DNA of 9,519 bases from the NCBI GenBank assembly GCA_943331195.2, contig CALQKQ020000110.1:1-9519 (forward strand), in the 5' to 3' direction. Below are positions 1 through 5,891 of the stretch, piece after piece (within the stretch, counting starts at the first letter, position 1; the number at the start of each line of letters is the position of its first letter). The DNA comes from Akkermansia muciniphila. GTDB taxonomy: Bacteria; Verrucomicrobiota; Verrucomicrobiia; Verrucomicrobiales; V1-33. A program made the translations under genes and the position numbers. The notes beneath the pieces are model-generated. The model made no database searches and was not told where the DNA came from. It saw nothing but the letters and a program-made list of their open reading frames with translations.

Positions 1-103
1 GGCACCAGCCCAACATAAGGAATGCCAAACGCCAAAAGCGCGCCGCCCCCACGCCCCCACGCCCCAGCCTTGCCGGCACCTCCCGCGCCAACCACCGTGC
101 CCC
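1..103. other. Upstream edge; possible 3' end of a preceding + strand gene
   Basis: This short C-rich stretch holds no complete gene. One + strand frame (from base 3) stays open and stops with TGA at 105-107, overlapping the tsaE start in an ATGA arrangement, as translationally coupled genes often do. Its translation (Arg, Ala and Pro rich) is not recognisable. A second + frame stops at 16-18 after only five codons, so the upstream gene may instead end there, leaving an 85-base spacer. Bases 45-65 hold an imperfect tandem of an 8-base unit GCCCCCAC. Which frame is real cannot be decided from this fragment. Confidence 0.25.
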
Positions 104-553
104 ATGATCCACGCTGAGACCATCGCCCTGACGAGCCTCGAAGCCACCCGCGCCCTCGGACCGCGCTTGGGCCAAGCCGCCGAACCCAGCGCCGTCATCG
201 CCCTCTGCGGCGGACTCGGCGTCGGCAAAACCCACCTCACCAAGGGAATCGCCAGCGGCCTCGGCGTCGATCCCACTGCCGTCAGCAGCCCGACCTTTTC
301 CCTCGTCCAAGAATACCCCGGCGGCCGCCTCCCCCTCTTCCACTTCGATTTTTACCGGCTGGCGGCTGCCGACGAAGTGCTCGCCATCGGCTGGGACGAA
401 TACCTCGAAGCCGGCGGCGTCTGCGTGGTCGAATGGGCCGACCGCTTCCCCTCGCTCCTGCCCCAAGGCACCCAGTGGTGGCAGCTCGCACTCAGCCCCG
501 ACGGAACCCGCCACGCCTCCCTCCAGGCCGGCCCCGCCGCCGCCCCTCCCTGA
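104..553 (+). CDS. tsaE: tRNA threonylcarbamoyladenosine biosynthesis ATPase TsaE
   Basis: TsaE is the small ATPase of the bacterial t6A machinery. It works with TsaB and TsaD to transfer the threonylcarbamoyl group made by TsaC onto A37 of ANN-decoding tRNAs in the cytoplasm. The 149-residue protein has the usual family length. A Walker A loop GGLGVGKT is at residues 36-43, the family SPTF motif at 62-65, HFDFYR at 80-85 and the EW pair at 110-111, all in the expected order. The C-terminal tail of about 20 residues is Ala/Pro rich and unconserved. The ATG at 104 fits the family N-terminus; no Shine-Dalgarno sequence precedes it (CCGTGCCCC). The gene converges on the di-haem oxidoreductase gene with only ten bases between stop codons and no terminator in the gap. 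Identification is secure. Confidence 0.95.
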   Translation: MIHAETIALTSLEATRALGPRLGQAAEPSAVIALCGGLGVGKTHLTKGIASGLGVDPTAVSSPTFSLVQEYPGGRLPLFHFDFYRLAAADEVLAIGWDEYLEAGGVCVVEWADRFPSLLPQGTQWWQLALSPDGTRHASLQAGPAAAPP

Positions 554-563
554 GCCATCCCCC

Positions 564-1931
564 TCAAAGCGACTCCAAAAACGCCAGCAGGGCACCCCGC
601 TCCGCCTTGCTCAGCTTTTCAAACGCCTCGCGCGAGGCTTTCGCTTCCCCGTCGTGCCACAGAATCGCTTCCTGGAGGCTGCGAGCCCGGCCATCATGCA
701 AGTAAAAAGCATTGCCATTCACCTCCGCGTTCAGGCCGATCCCCCACAGCGGAGGCGTCCGCCATTCGCTGCCACTGGCCAGAAAATCAGGCCGATGATC
801 CGAGAGCGGCTCGCCCAAATCGTGCAGCAAGAGGTCGGTGTATGGCCGGATGGTTTGGTCCCGCAATTCCTTGATCGGGTGCTCCGAGCCCGTGGCCACC
901 TCGGGCAAGTGACAAGCGCTGCAGTTGACCTGGGCGAAAAGTTTTTCCCCTAGGCGCGCCTGCGGGTCATCGAGGAGGCGGCGCGCCGGCACCGCGAGGG
1001 TTTGCACATAGGTGACCACCCGGTCGAGCAGGTGGTCGCTCAGCTCCGGACTGCCGCCGTTCGGGAGTTGGCCTAAGGTTGGCTCCTGGGCAGCCGTGAG
1101 GGATTCAGTGGGGTGGAGACTGCTGGTGATCCCGATGTCCCCCAAGAAAGCATCGGCGGTCTGCTGGCGCAGCGTGGGCTGGTTGGCCTTCCACCCGAAG
1201 CGGCCCATCATGGTTTTTTGAAATTCCCCACTCCACACCTCGTTGGGCCGCCCAGAAATGCCGTCGCCATTGCGGTCGTCAGGATCGGCCAAACCCCGCA
1301 GCGTCGCTTCCGAAATCGCCTCCAGCAAGCCGCTGCCATACACCGGCTGCGCCAGCCGCGGCCCGATCAGAAGATCCGCAGCGGGCGGGCCGTAGTGCCA
1401 GGTGAAAGGGCCAAATTCCGGGTGCCGCAACTCCACCGTTTCACCGTCAGGCAGGCGGCGCTGGGAAGGCACCCAGCGCACCGCGACCTCGGCCTCGGGA
1501 AGCGAACCGGGCAGCGCCCGCACCGCCAACTGCCCGCCATATCTGGGATCGGGCCGAGGCCCGCCTTGAGCATCTTGCCCGGGCACGCTGAGCCGAAGGA
1601 GCAGTCCGGTCATGGGTTCATCCCCGGAGGGAGGTGCCCCGCGCCCGTCCTTGGTGTGGCAAGACGAACATGAACGCGCGTGAAACAGCGGACCCAGGCC
1701 ATCCCGCGCCTGCGCGCTGGCCGGAGCGATGATCCAATTCTCATTAAAAAATGAATTTCCCACCACAAACTGCCGCCGCGTCTCCCGGGAAATATTGCCC
1801 AAGGCCAACGAATAGGCATCTTTGCCATCGTTGAACACCGTGGCGCTGCCCGCAGAGAGCGCTTCCGGAGGGTGATCCGCCGCCACCGCGCCAGCCACCG
1901 CCCCCAGCATCATGAAAAAACGCGCCTTCAT
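564..1931 (-). CDS. Secreted di-haem oxidoreductase, DUF1111/DHOR family
   Basis: This 455-residue protein belongs to the DUF1111 (DHOR, COG3488) family of putative di-haem redox proteins distantly related to MauG/CcpA peroxidases. An N-terminal export signal (MKARFFMMLGAVAGAVAA) sends it to the periplasm, where c-type haems are attached. Two CxxCH sites are visible: CSSCH at 88-92 and CSACH at 337-341. A family block DRNGDGISGRPN lies at 219-230, and a second conserved region ends with FYLHDGRA near the C-terminus. The substrate of the family is not established. It is the second gene of a unit with the imelysin gene, overlapping it by four bases (ATGA), a pairing known from many bacteria and linked to iron uptake. 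It should therefore share the Fur-type operator upstream of the imelysin gene. A haem-dependent redox step on iron or its ligand is plausible but inferred. Confidence 0.9.
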   Translation of the reverse strand: MKARFFMMLGAVAGAVAADHPPEALSAGSATVFNDGKDAYSLALGNISRETRRQFVVGNSFFNENWIIAPASAQARDGLGPLFHARSCSSCHTKDGRGAPPSGDEPMTGLLLRLSVPGQDAQGGPRPDPRYGGQLAVRALPGSLPEAEVAVRWVPSQRRLPDGETVELRHPEFGPFTWHYGPPAADLLIGPRLAQPVYGSGLLEAISEATLRGLADPDDRNGDGISGRPNEVWSGEFQKTMMGRFGWKANQPTLRQQTADAFLGDIGITSSLHPTESLTAAQEPTLGQLPNGGSPELSDHLLDRVVTYVQTLAVPARRLLDDPQARLGEKLFAQVNCSACHLPEVATGSEHPIKELRDQTIRPYTDLLLHDLGEPLSDHRPDFLASGSEWRTPPLWGIGLNAEVNGNAFYLHDGRARSLQEAILWHDGEAKASREAFEKLSKAERGALLAFLESL

Positions 1932-3100
1932 CCCGCGATGTCCCCGGCGGCCTCCTCGGGAATTTGAATGTTCAGCGCCCGGGCGAGGCGGCGCAGCAGG
2001 GCCGACTGGTCCTCGGCCGTGGCAATCGTTTTCATGACCGCCCGCCGCCCCGGCGCGTCGTCCGCCCCCAAAATCGCCTGATCAAAAGGCGCCGGAATCG
2101 CCCGGGCCGCCGCCACCAAGCCGTCCACCTTGGCATCAAGCAGCGGGACCAAATCAGGCTTCACCGCTTCCGCCAACTGCCGCAAACCCGGCCCCCGCAG
2201 CGTACTGCCATCAATCCTCACATACTGGCCGCGGTAAATGTTTTGCAGCCCAAGCGCGTCGTAAATCGTGTCCTGGTGCGTGGTGTCGCTAAAGCAGGAG
2301 TGCTCATCCTCTTGCTCCTTCGTATCCCAGGCCACCTGCAGCCGCTCCCCGGCCAATTCATTGCCGGTCAGGAAAATCAACCCCGTGAGGATGCGCTCCA
2401 CCGATTGATCATAGCCCTCCTCAAAAATGGCCCGAAAGTTCCCCAATTGGTCCGGGGACCACTGCGGCACCAACTCCTCAAAACAATGCACCAGCAAGTC
2501 CGCGCAGGCCTGCAGATACTGGCCGCGGCGAACCGCAAACGGCGCCACCGTATAGTCCGTAAAAGGCCGCGCCCCCGGACCCGTGACGCTTTTGTCCTGC
2601 CCCCACAGCAAAAATTCAATGGCGTGCCAGCCGCACGAAATATTCTTCTCCCCCTCCCGCAGATTGAGCCGCTCCACCAACTTCGCATCAATCACCGGAT
2701 AAGCTTTTTCTTGGCTGATGATCCCGCCATCTCCCCCCTCCCCAGCATCAATGTAAAGCTCATCCAACGGCCAGGAATTCAATAGGGGCTCCGGCCCGTC
2801 GGCGTCATCAATCGGGCCCGCATAGTAGCGAAACACCTCGCTCTGAAGATAGGGCTGGCGCGCTTTGACCCATCGGCTCCGCGCCGCCGCCAGCGTTTCC
2901 TCCGAAGGTGCCGCCAGAAACGCCCCAATCGCCGCCCGCAGCGCGCTCGCCGCGCTCAAGCAGTCCTCATAAACCGCAAACGCCGTCTTGGCATATTGCC
3001 CCACCACCGCTTGCGCCACCTCCTTGGGCGGGCCCGCCGCCGCCGAAGCCGAAGCCATCCCCAAAAAACACGTCATCAAACCAAGCAGCGATCGTTTCAT
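1928..3100 (-). CDS. Imelysin-family periplasmic iron-uptake protein (IrpA/EfeO-like)
   Basis: This 390-residue protein is an imelysin (PF09375, formerly peptidase M75), related to IrpA and to the M75 domain of EfeO. These exported helical-bundle proteins are iron regulated and needed for growth on low iron; peptidase activity is doubtful. The signature GxHxxE is at 157-162 (GWHAIE), followed by FLLWGQD. A signal peptide covers about residues 1-22, with a likely type I cleavage after ASA; the LMTC at 8-11 is a poor lipobox. Other family marks are the Tyr-rich EVFRYYAGPIDD near 88-99 and NSWPLDELYID near 108-118. The ATG at 3098-3100 has no Shine-Dalgarno sequence. It is first in a two-gene unit with the di-haem oxidoreductase, behind a sigma70-like promoter and Fur box. 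Identification is firm; metal specificity is inferred from family and operator. Confidence 0.92.
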   Translation of the reverse strand: MKRSLLGLMTCFLGMASASAAAGPPKEVAQAVVGQYAKTAFAVYEDCLSAASALRAAIGAFLAAPSEETLAAARSRWVKARQPYLQSEVFRYYAGPIDDADGPEPLLNSWPLDELYIDAGEGGDGGIISQEKAYPVIDAKLVERLNLREGEKNISCGWHAIEFLLWGQDKSVTGPGARPFTDYTVAPFAVRRGQYLQACADLLVHCFEELVPQWSPDQLGNFRAIFEEGYDQSVERILTGLIFLTGNELAGERLQVAWDTKEQEDEHSCFSDTTHQDTIYDALGLQNIYRGQYVRIDGSTLRGPGLRQLAEAVKPDLVPLLDAKVDGLVAAARAIPAPFDQAILGADDAPGRRAVMKTIATAEDQSALLRRLARALNIQIPEEAAGDIAG

Positions 3101-3131
3101 GCAGGCAATAAAAAAGGGTTATCCGCGAGTC

Positions 3132-3159
3132 ACTTTAAGCTACGCCCCAGCTCGGTCAA
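3132..3159 (-). promoter_or_regulatory. Sigma70-like promoter of the imelysin / di-haem oxidoreductase unit
   Basis: On the minus strand a -35 box TTGACC (3159-3154, five of six to consensus) is followed after 16 bases by a -10 box TAAAGT (3137-3132, four of six). Transcription would start near 3125, giving a leader of about 25 bases to the ATG at 3100. The Fur-type box sits seven bases upstream of the -35 box. Confidence 0.55.
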
Positions 3160-3165
3160 GCGTTC

Positions 3166-3180
3166 TGAGAATCAGTCTCA
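3166..3180 (-). promoter_or_regulatory. Fur box upstream of the imelysin unit
   Basis: Minus strand TGAGACTGATTCTCA matches the common Fur core TGAGAATNATTCTCA at 13 of 14 defined positions and contains a perfect TGAGA-N5-TCTCA dyad. It lies just upstream of the -35 box of an iron-uptake gene, as expected for an iron-responsive operator. It is palindromic and lies between divergent genes, so it could also affect the + strand gene at 3322. Assignment to Fur is by pattern and context. Confidence 0.7.
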
Positions 3181-3255
3181 AATAAAAAAAAGGGTTCCCT
3201 TCCCCGCCCGCCACCCAACCAGCCCCCCCCATGCACATCATCAACACCCAGCGGC

Positions 3256-3282
3256 CGCGCCCAGGCGCGAGCGGGCTTTTTT
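3256..3282 (+). terminator. Terminator-like hairpin with T6 tract in the divergent intergenic region
   Basis: The + strand reads CGCGCC-CA-GGCGCG (3256-3269), then AGCGGGC and six T residues (3277-3282). Alternative pairings bring a stem directly against the T-tract, for example GCCC at 3259-3262 with GGGC at 3273-3276. This looks like an intrinsic terminator for rightward transcription, yet no + strand gene lies between it and the divergent imelysin start. It could end a short transcript, act as an attenuator in the leader of the gene at 3322, or insulate it. A T-tract is present on this strand only. Confidence 0.4.
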
Positions 3283-3321
3283 ACAGTTGCCAGCGGAGAG
3301 CCCGTTCCCCATGGTAGAATC

Positions 3322-3777
3322 ATGGCTGAAATCCTTGAAACGTCCGAAATCCTCCCCCCTTTGGGCATCTTGGCCCACGTCACTCCCGGCACCCGCGCCG
3401 CCCTGACCGATGGCGGAGAATTCGTGTCCTACGCCAAAGGCGAAGCCGTCCTCGAACAGGGCCAGCCCACCAGTCACCTCTTTGTGGTCGTCTCCGGAGA
3501 ATTGGCCGTGACCCTGCACTCCCCAGAACAACTCGTCCCGCTCGGCTACATCCACGAGGGTGAAATCGTCGGCGAAATGGGCTTTCTCGAAGGCGAATCC
3601 GCCAGCGCCTTCGTCGCCGCCGCCGTGCCCTCCAAAATCTGGCGCATCTCCAAAGAAGGCTTCGAAGCCTTCCTCACCAAAAGCCCCTCGGCCGGAACCG
3701 AAATTTTGAAGGAAATCGTGATCCTGCTCAGCCGCCGCGCCCGCAAGGACCACGAGCGCCTCACCCACGAAGAATAG
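3322..3777 (+). CDS. Stand-alone cyclic nucleotide-binding (CAP_ED) domain protein
   Basis: The 151 residues form a single CRP-type effector domain with no helix-turn-helix, so it is not a DNA-binding regulator of the usual Crp/Fnr kind. The N-terminal helix (about residues 5-30) leads into the beta-roll with YAKGEAVLEQGQPTSHLFVVVSGELAV, then the phosphate-cassette region VGEMGFLEGESASAFVAA, and a C-terminal helix ending in a charged RRARKDHERLTHEE tail. The cassette keeps the Gly-Glu that contacts ribose in CRP, but the arginine that binds the cyclic phosphate (Arg82 in E. coli CRP) aligns with alanine, so normal cAMP binding is doubtful. The ATG at 3322 lacks a Shine-Dalgarno sequence. The gene is divergent from the iron unit and converges on the methyltransferase gene with 14 bases between. 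Such proteins often act through a partner; none is evident here. Confidence 0.85.
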   Translation: MAEILETSEILPPLGILAHVTPGTRAALTDGGEFVSYAKGEAVLEQGQPTSHLFVVVSGELAVTLHSPEQLVPLGYIHEGEIVGEMGFLEGESASAFVAAAVPSKIWRISKEGFEAFLTKSPSAGTEILKEIVILLSRRARKDHERLTHEE

Positions 3778-3791
3778 CGCCGATCTCCCGC

Positions 3792-4481
3792 TCAGCGCAG
3801 CGCCCAGGCCGCTTGCCGCCCATACCAAAAGCGTTCCTGGCGCCCTCCCACCCAGCCCGCCGCCGCCGTCATGGCTTGCAGCTCCCCCCAAGAATACGCC
3901 GCGAGGGCAGAGCGGCGCATGTCCTCCACCGTCATCGGCTCCCTATAGAATAGCGAAGCCCCATAAATGCCCGCCGTGGCCCACCACGAGCGCTCCAAGT
4001 CTGCCACCAAGACGCCCCGCCGCGCCACCCGCCACATCTTTGCCAGCAGCGCGGTGGCGTCCGCCTCGGTGAAGTGATGCAGAGCCAAGGAACACACCAC
4101 CCAATCCGGCCGCTCCGCCGGCTCCCAACTCCGCACATCCGCCTGCACAAACGAAATCTCCGGCCGATCCTGACAAAAATCCCGGCCGATTTCCCAGGTC
4201 GCCGGATGCCCCTCCACCGCCTCCACCTGCACCGCCGTCCCGCTGCGCCGCCCCCACTCCACCAGCAGGCGCGGCAAATCCCCCGAGCCAGCGCACAGGT
4301 CCGCGATCCGCAACGCCCCCCCACCGCGACACGCCCCTCCTAGCACCCGCTCCAGGATGCGCCAAGCCCCAAACCACCGATTCAAGCCCCGCAAATTCGC
4401 CAAGTCCTGCACCAAGGCCGCCGAAACCGGCTGGGGGCGATCCATCAGTTCAGGATCCTCAGGGTCAAAGCGGCGCGCCAT
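3792..4481 (-). CDS. Class I SAM-dependent methyltransferase
   Basis: This is a 229-residue Rossmann-fold methyltransferase of the broad Methyltransf_25/UbiE-like group. Motif I is IADLCAGSGDLPRLL, with D61 and the glycine loop at 64-67. An acidic residue after strand beta2 (E90 in VEAVEGHP) would bind the ribose. QADVRSWEP around 113-121 supplies the adenine-side Asp, and SLALHHF (131-137) is the beta4 signature. The N-terminal block PELMDRPQPVSAALVQDLANL is shared by small uncharacterised methyltransferases that often sit in lipid or quinone gene sets, so a small hydrophobic substrate is possible, but nothing here fixes it. The ATG at 4479-4481 follows the FHA/GrpE-like gene's stop by three bases, so the two are surely co-transcribed, with this gene second. 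No terminator is visible after it. Confidence 0.85.
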   Translation of the reverse strand: MARRFDPEDPELMDRPQPVSAALVQDLANLRGLNRWFGAWRILERVLGGACRGGGALRIADLCAGSGDLPRLLVEWGRRSGTAVQVEAVEGHPATWEIGRDFCQDRPEISFVQADVRSWEPAERPDWVVCSLALHHFTEADATALLAKMWRVARRGVLVADLERSWWATAGIYGASLFYREPMTVEDMRRSALAAYSWGELQAMTAAAGWVGGRQERFWYGRQAAWALR

Positions 4482-4484
4482 GCC

Positions 4485-5609
4485 CTACTCATGCCTCAGC
4501 CCCGCCTCCCCACAATCCGGAAAAACATCCCGCCGCGCCCCCCCAGCGCCAACCGCCACCACCACCTCCGCCTTGCGCAGCAACACCAGGCTGCCGCCCG
4601 CCCCCTCGCGCCCCACATACCCCGGGCGACAGGAGCGCACGATGCGCGTCCCGACAACATCGGCCTCGCGGACCGTTTCCACAATCTGAATCCGCTTGCG
4701 GACCGCCACGTCCACCGCCATCCCCGGCTCGAACCAATAAGGGGCAATCCCGTACTCCTCCAAAAGCTGGAGAAAAGCGTCCCGCAGGAGCTCCATTTGC
4801 TCCGCAGCGCGGGGCGCGGCGCTGGCAAAGTGGACAATCAAATCATCAATTAAGTCCAACTTCGAAAACAAGCGGCGCGCCATCCCATAGACGCTTTCCC
4901 CAGGCCCCTCGCCGCTCTCCGCCAGCTCCTCCCCCAAGCGCGGCGCCGCCTCCCCTTGGGCCCGCCGGGCCAGCGCCTCTGCCAACTCCCCGCGCAGGGC
5001 CTCCGCCTTGGCTTGGTCCGCGGCCAAGGCGTCCGCCAGCCGCGCGGCCACCGCCGCTTGGTCCTGCCATCGGTTGACCTGCCCCGCCAACTGCGCGTGC
5101 TCCGCCTCCACCTGCGCGCGCTGCCGCTGCCGCTCCGCCAACACCTGGTCCGCCCGCGCCACGTCGTAGCTGAAGGAAGCCAAGCGCGCCTGGCACTGCG
5201 CCAACCCCGCCGCCGCCGCCGCGCCCCGCTCCTCCAGCCCCGCCACCTCTTCCGCTAGCGCGTCCCGCCTCCGCCGCGCCTCCGCCACCTCCCCACTCAA
5301 CGCCGCCCACTCGCTCCCCGCCTCACTCCCCACAAAAACCGCCTCCACCGACCCAAAAGACATCCGATCCCCCTCGCGCAAAACCCGCCGAGTAATGCCC
5401 TCGCCGTTCACCGCCGTCCCCTGGCCCGACCCAAGATCCTCCACCACCACCACCCCCTCTTGCCACTGCAACAACGCATGGAAGGAGGCAACGCTCACCT
5501 CGTCAAGGCAGATCGCATTCCCAGGATCCTGTCCCAGTCGAACCTCCGCCGCATCGAGAAAAAACACCAGGGGAAGCCCAGAGCTCGGGTAAATAATGAG
5601 TTTTGCCAT
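4485..5609 (-). CDS. FHA domain / coiled-coil / GrpE-like fusion protein
   Basis: From the ATG at 5607-5609 the protein is 374 residues. Residues 2-95 form an FHA domain (AKLIIYP, then LGQDPGNAICL, FHALL, EDLGSGQGTAVNG). Residues about 100-230 are an Ala/Glu/Arg/Gln-rich region that should be a long coiled coil. Residues about 245-352 resemble the GrpE helical and beta-wing region: LFSKLDLIDDLIVHF, then LLEEYGIAPYWFEPG, GTRIVRSCRPGYV and SLVLLRKAEVVVA, following the GrpE order of Gly-x-FDP and GY...LR-A-V-V. The FHA domain keeps the His (44) and the Asn-Gly (68-69), but the phosphothreonine-binding Arg is Gln27, the Ser is Ala41 and the SxNGT Asn is Gln63. An upstream in-frame GTG (5690) would add 27 residues before the FHA strand and seems less likely. 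The GrpE assignment is by motif reading and is moderately sure. Confidence 0.75.
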   Translation of the reverse strand: MAKLIIYPSSGLPLVFFLDAAEVRLGQDPGNAICLDEVSVASFHALLQWQEGVVVVEDLGSGQGTAVNGEGITRRVLREGDRMSFGSVEAVFVGSEAGSEWAALSGEVAEARRRRDALAEEVAGLEERGAAAAAGLAQCQARLASFSYDVARADQVLAERQRQRAQVEAEHAQLAGQVNRWQDQAAVAARLADALAADQAKAEALRGELAEALARRAQGEAAPRLGEELAESGEGPGESVYGMARRLFSKLDLIDDLIVHFASAAPRAAEQMELLRDAFLQLLEEYGIAPYWFEPGMAVDVAVRKRIQIVETVREADVVGTRIVRSCRPGYVGREGAGGSLVLLRKAEVVVAVGAGGARRDVFPDCGEAGLRHE

Positions 5610-5891
5610 GAGAATGCCGACGCCGCGCGCCAAAAAAAAGAAGAGCCTCCGCAGCGTGCGCGCAAGAGCACCTGAATGAAGCGCGCCCACCTGCCCAGGC
5701 CCCCGTTCACTTAAAACGATCCGCCCACGCCACTCTTTTCCGCAACCGCAGCCCTCCGCCCATGGGAATTTTGGTTGCAGAGCAGGTCGGAGCGCAGTAG
5801 ATCTCCCGCCCGCCAGTCCCCGCCGCCTCCTCCGACTGAGAGGCCGTCGTTTCCCTTTCCGCCCTTTCCAACTCTAACCGGCTTCCGCACG
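5610..5891. other. Divergent intergenic region between the FHA/GrpE-like and dksA-like genes
   Basis: About 280 bases separate the chosen starts of two divergent genes, so both promoters should lie here. Both flanking frames stay open part of the way in (leftward to GTG 5690, rightward from ATG 5775), but those extensions encode low-complexity Arg- or Pro-rich peptide and look untranslated. A weak + strand candidate, TTGCAG with 17 bases to TAGATC (5774-5802), matches only three of six positions in each box. No operator-like palindrome, hairpin with a T-tract, or RNA gene was recognised. Confidence 0.4.

Larger units (their letters stand above)
3107..3196. repeat. Imperfect direct repeat AAT-A(6/8)-GGGTT flanking the imelysin promoter
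   Basis: AATAAAAAAGGGTT at 3107-3120 recurs as AATAAAAAAAAGGGTT at 3181-3196, differing only by two A residues. The copies bracket the promoter and Fur box of the imelysin gene. Read on the minus strand, the promoter-proximal copy lies in the 5' leader just ahead of the start codon. It could be a second regulator site, a curvature element (A-tracts) or chance in AT-rich DNA. Confidence 0.45.

Noticed and set aside
1..98. Minus-strand hydrophobic, Gly-rich frame at the window edge as the start of a membrane protein
   Set aside because: Only about 30 codons are visible, with no ribosome site and no recognisable motif; it cannot be separated from chance.
1736..1757. AT-rich dyad ATTCTCATT-A5-AATGAAT as a third Fur-like site
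   Set aside because: It lies well inside the di-haem oxidoreductase coding region (residues around NSFFNEN), and its half-sites lack the TGAGA-N5-TCTCA layout.
3231..3317. 28-codon + strand frame (starts MHIINTQRPR) spanning the hairpin, as a leader peptide
   Set aside because: No ribosome site, no run of a single regulatory amino acid, and no biosynthetic gene downstream; not enough to call a gene.
3315..3320. TAGAAT directly before the ATG at 3322 as a -10 box
   Set aside because: It would start transcription inside the gene, and the nearest -35 candidates (TTTACA, TTGCCA) are 22-29 bases away, too far.
3241..3891. Minus-strand open frame of 216 codons opposite the cNMP-fold gene
   Set aside because: Low-complexity Gly/Ala/Phe composition and overlap with a gene that has a clear domain; it also overlaps the methyltransferase end.
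5775..5891. N-terminal extension of the dksA-like gene from an earlier ATG
   Set aside because: It encodes a Pro/Ser/Arg-rich peptide unlike the downstream tail and would consume most of the promoter region; the ATG at 5892 is simpler.
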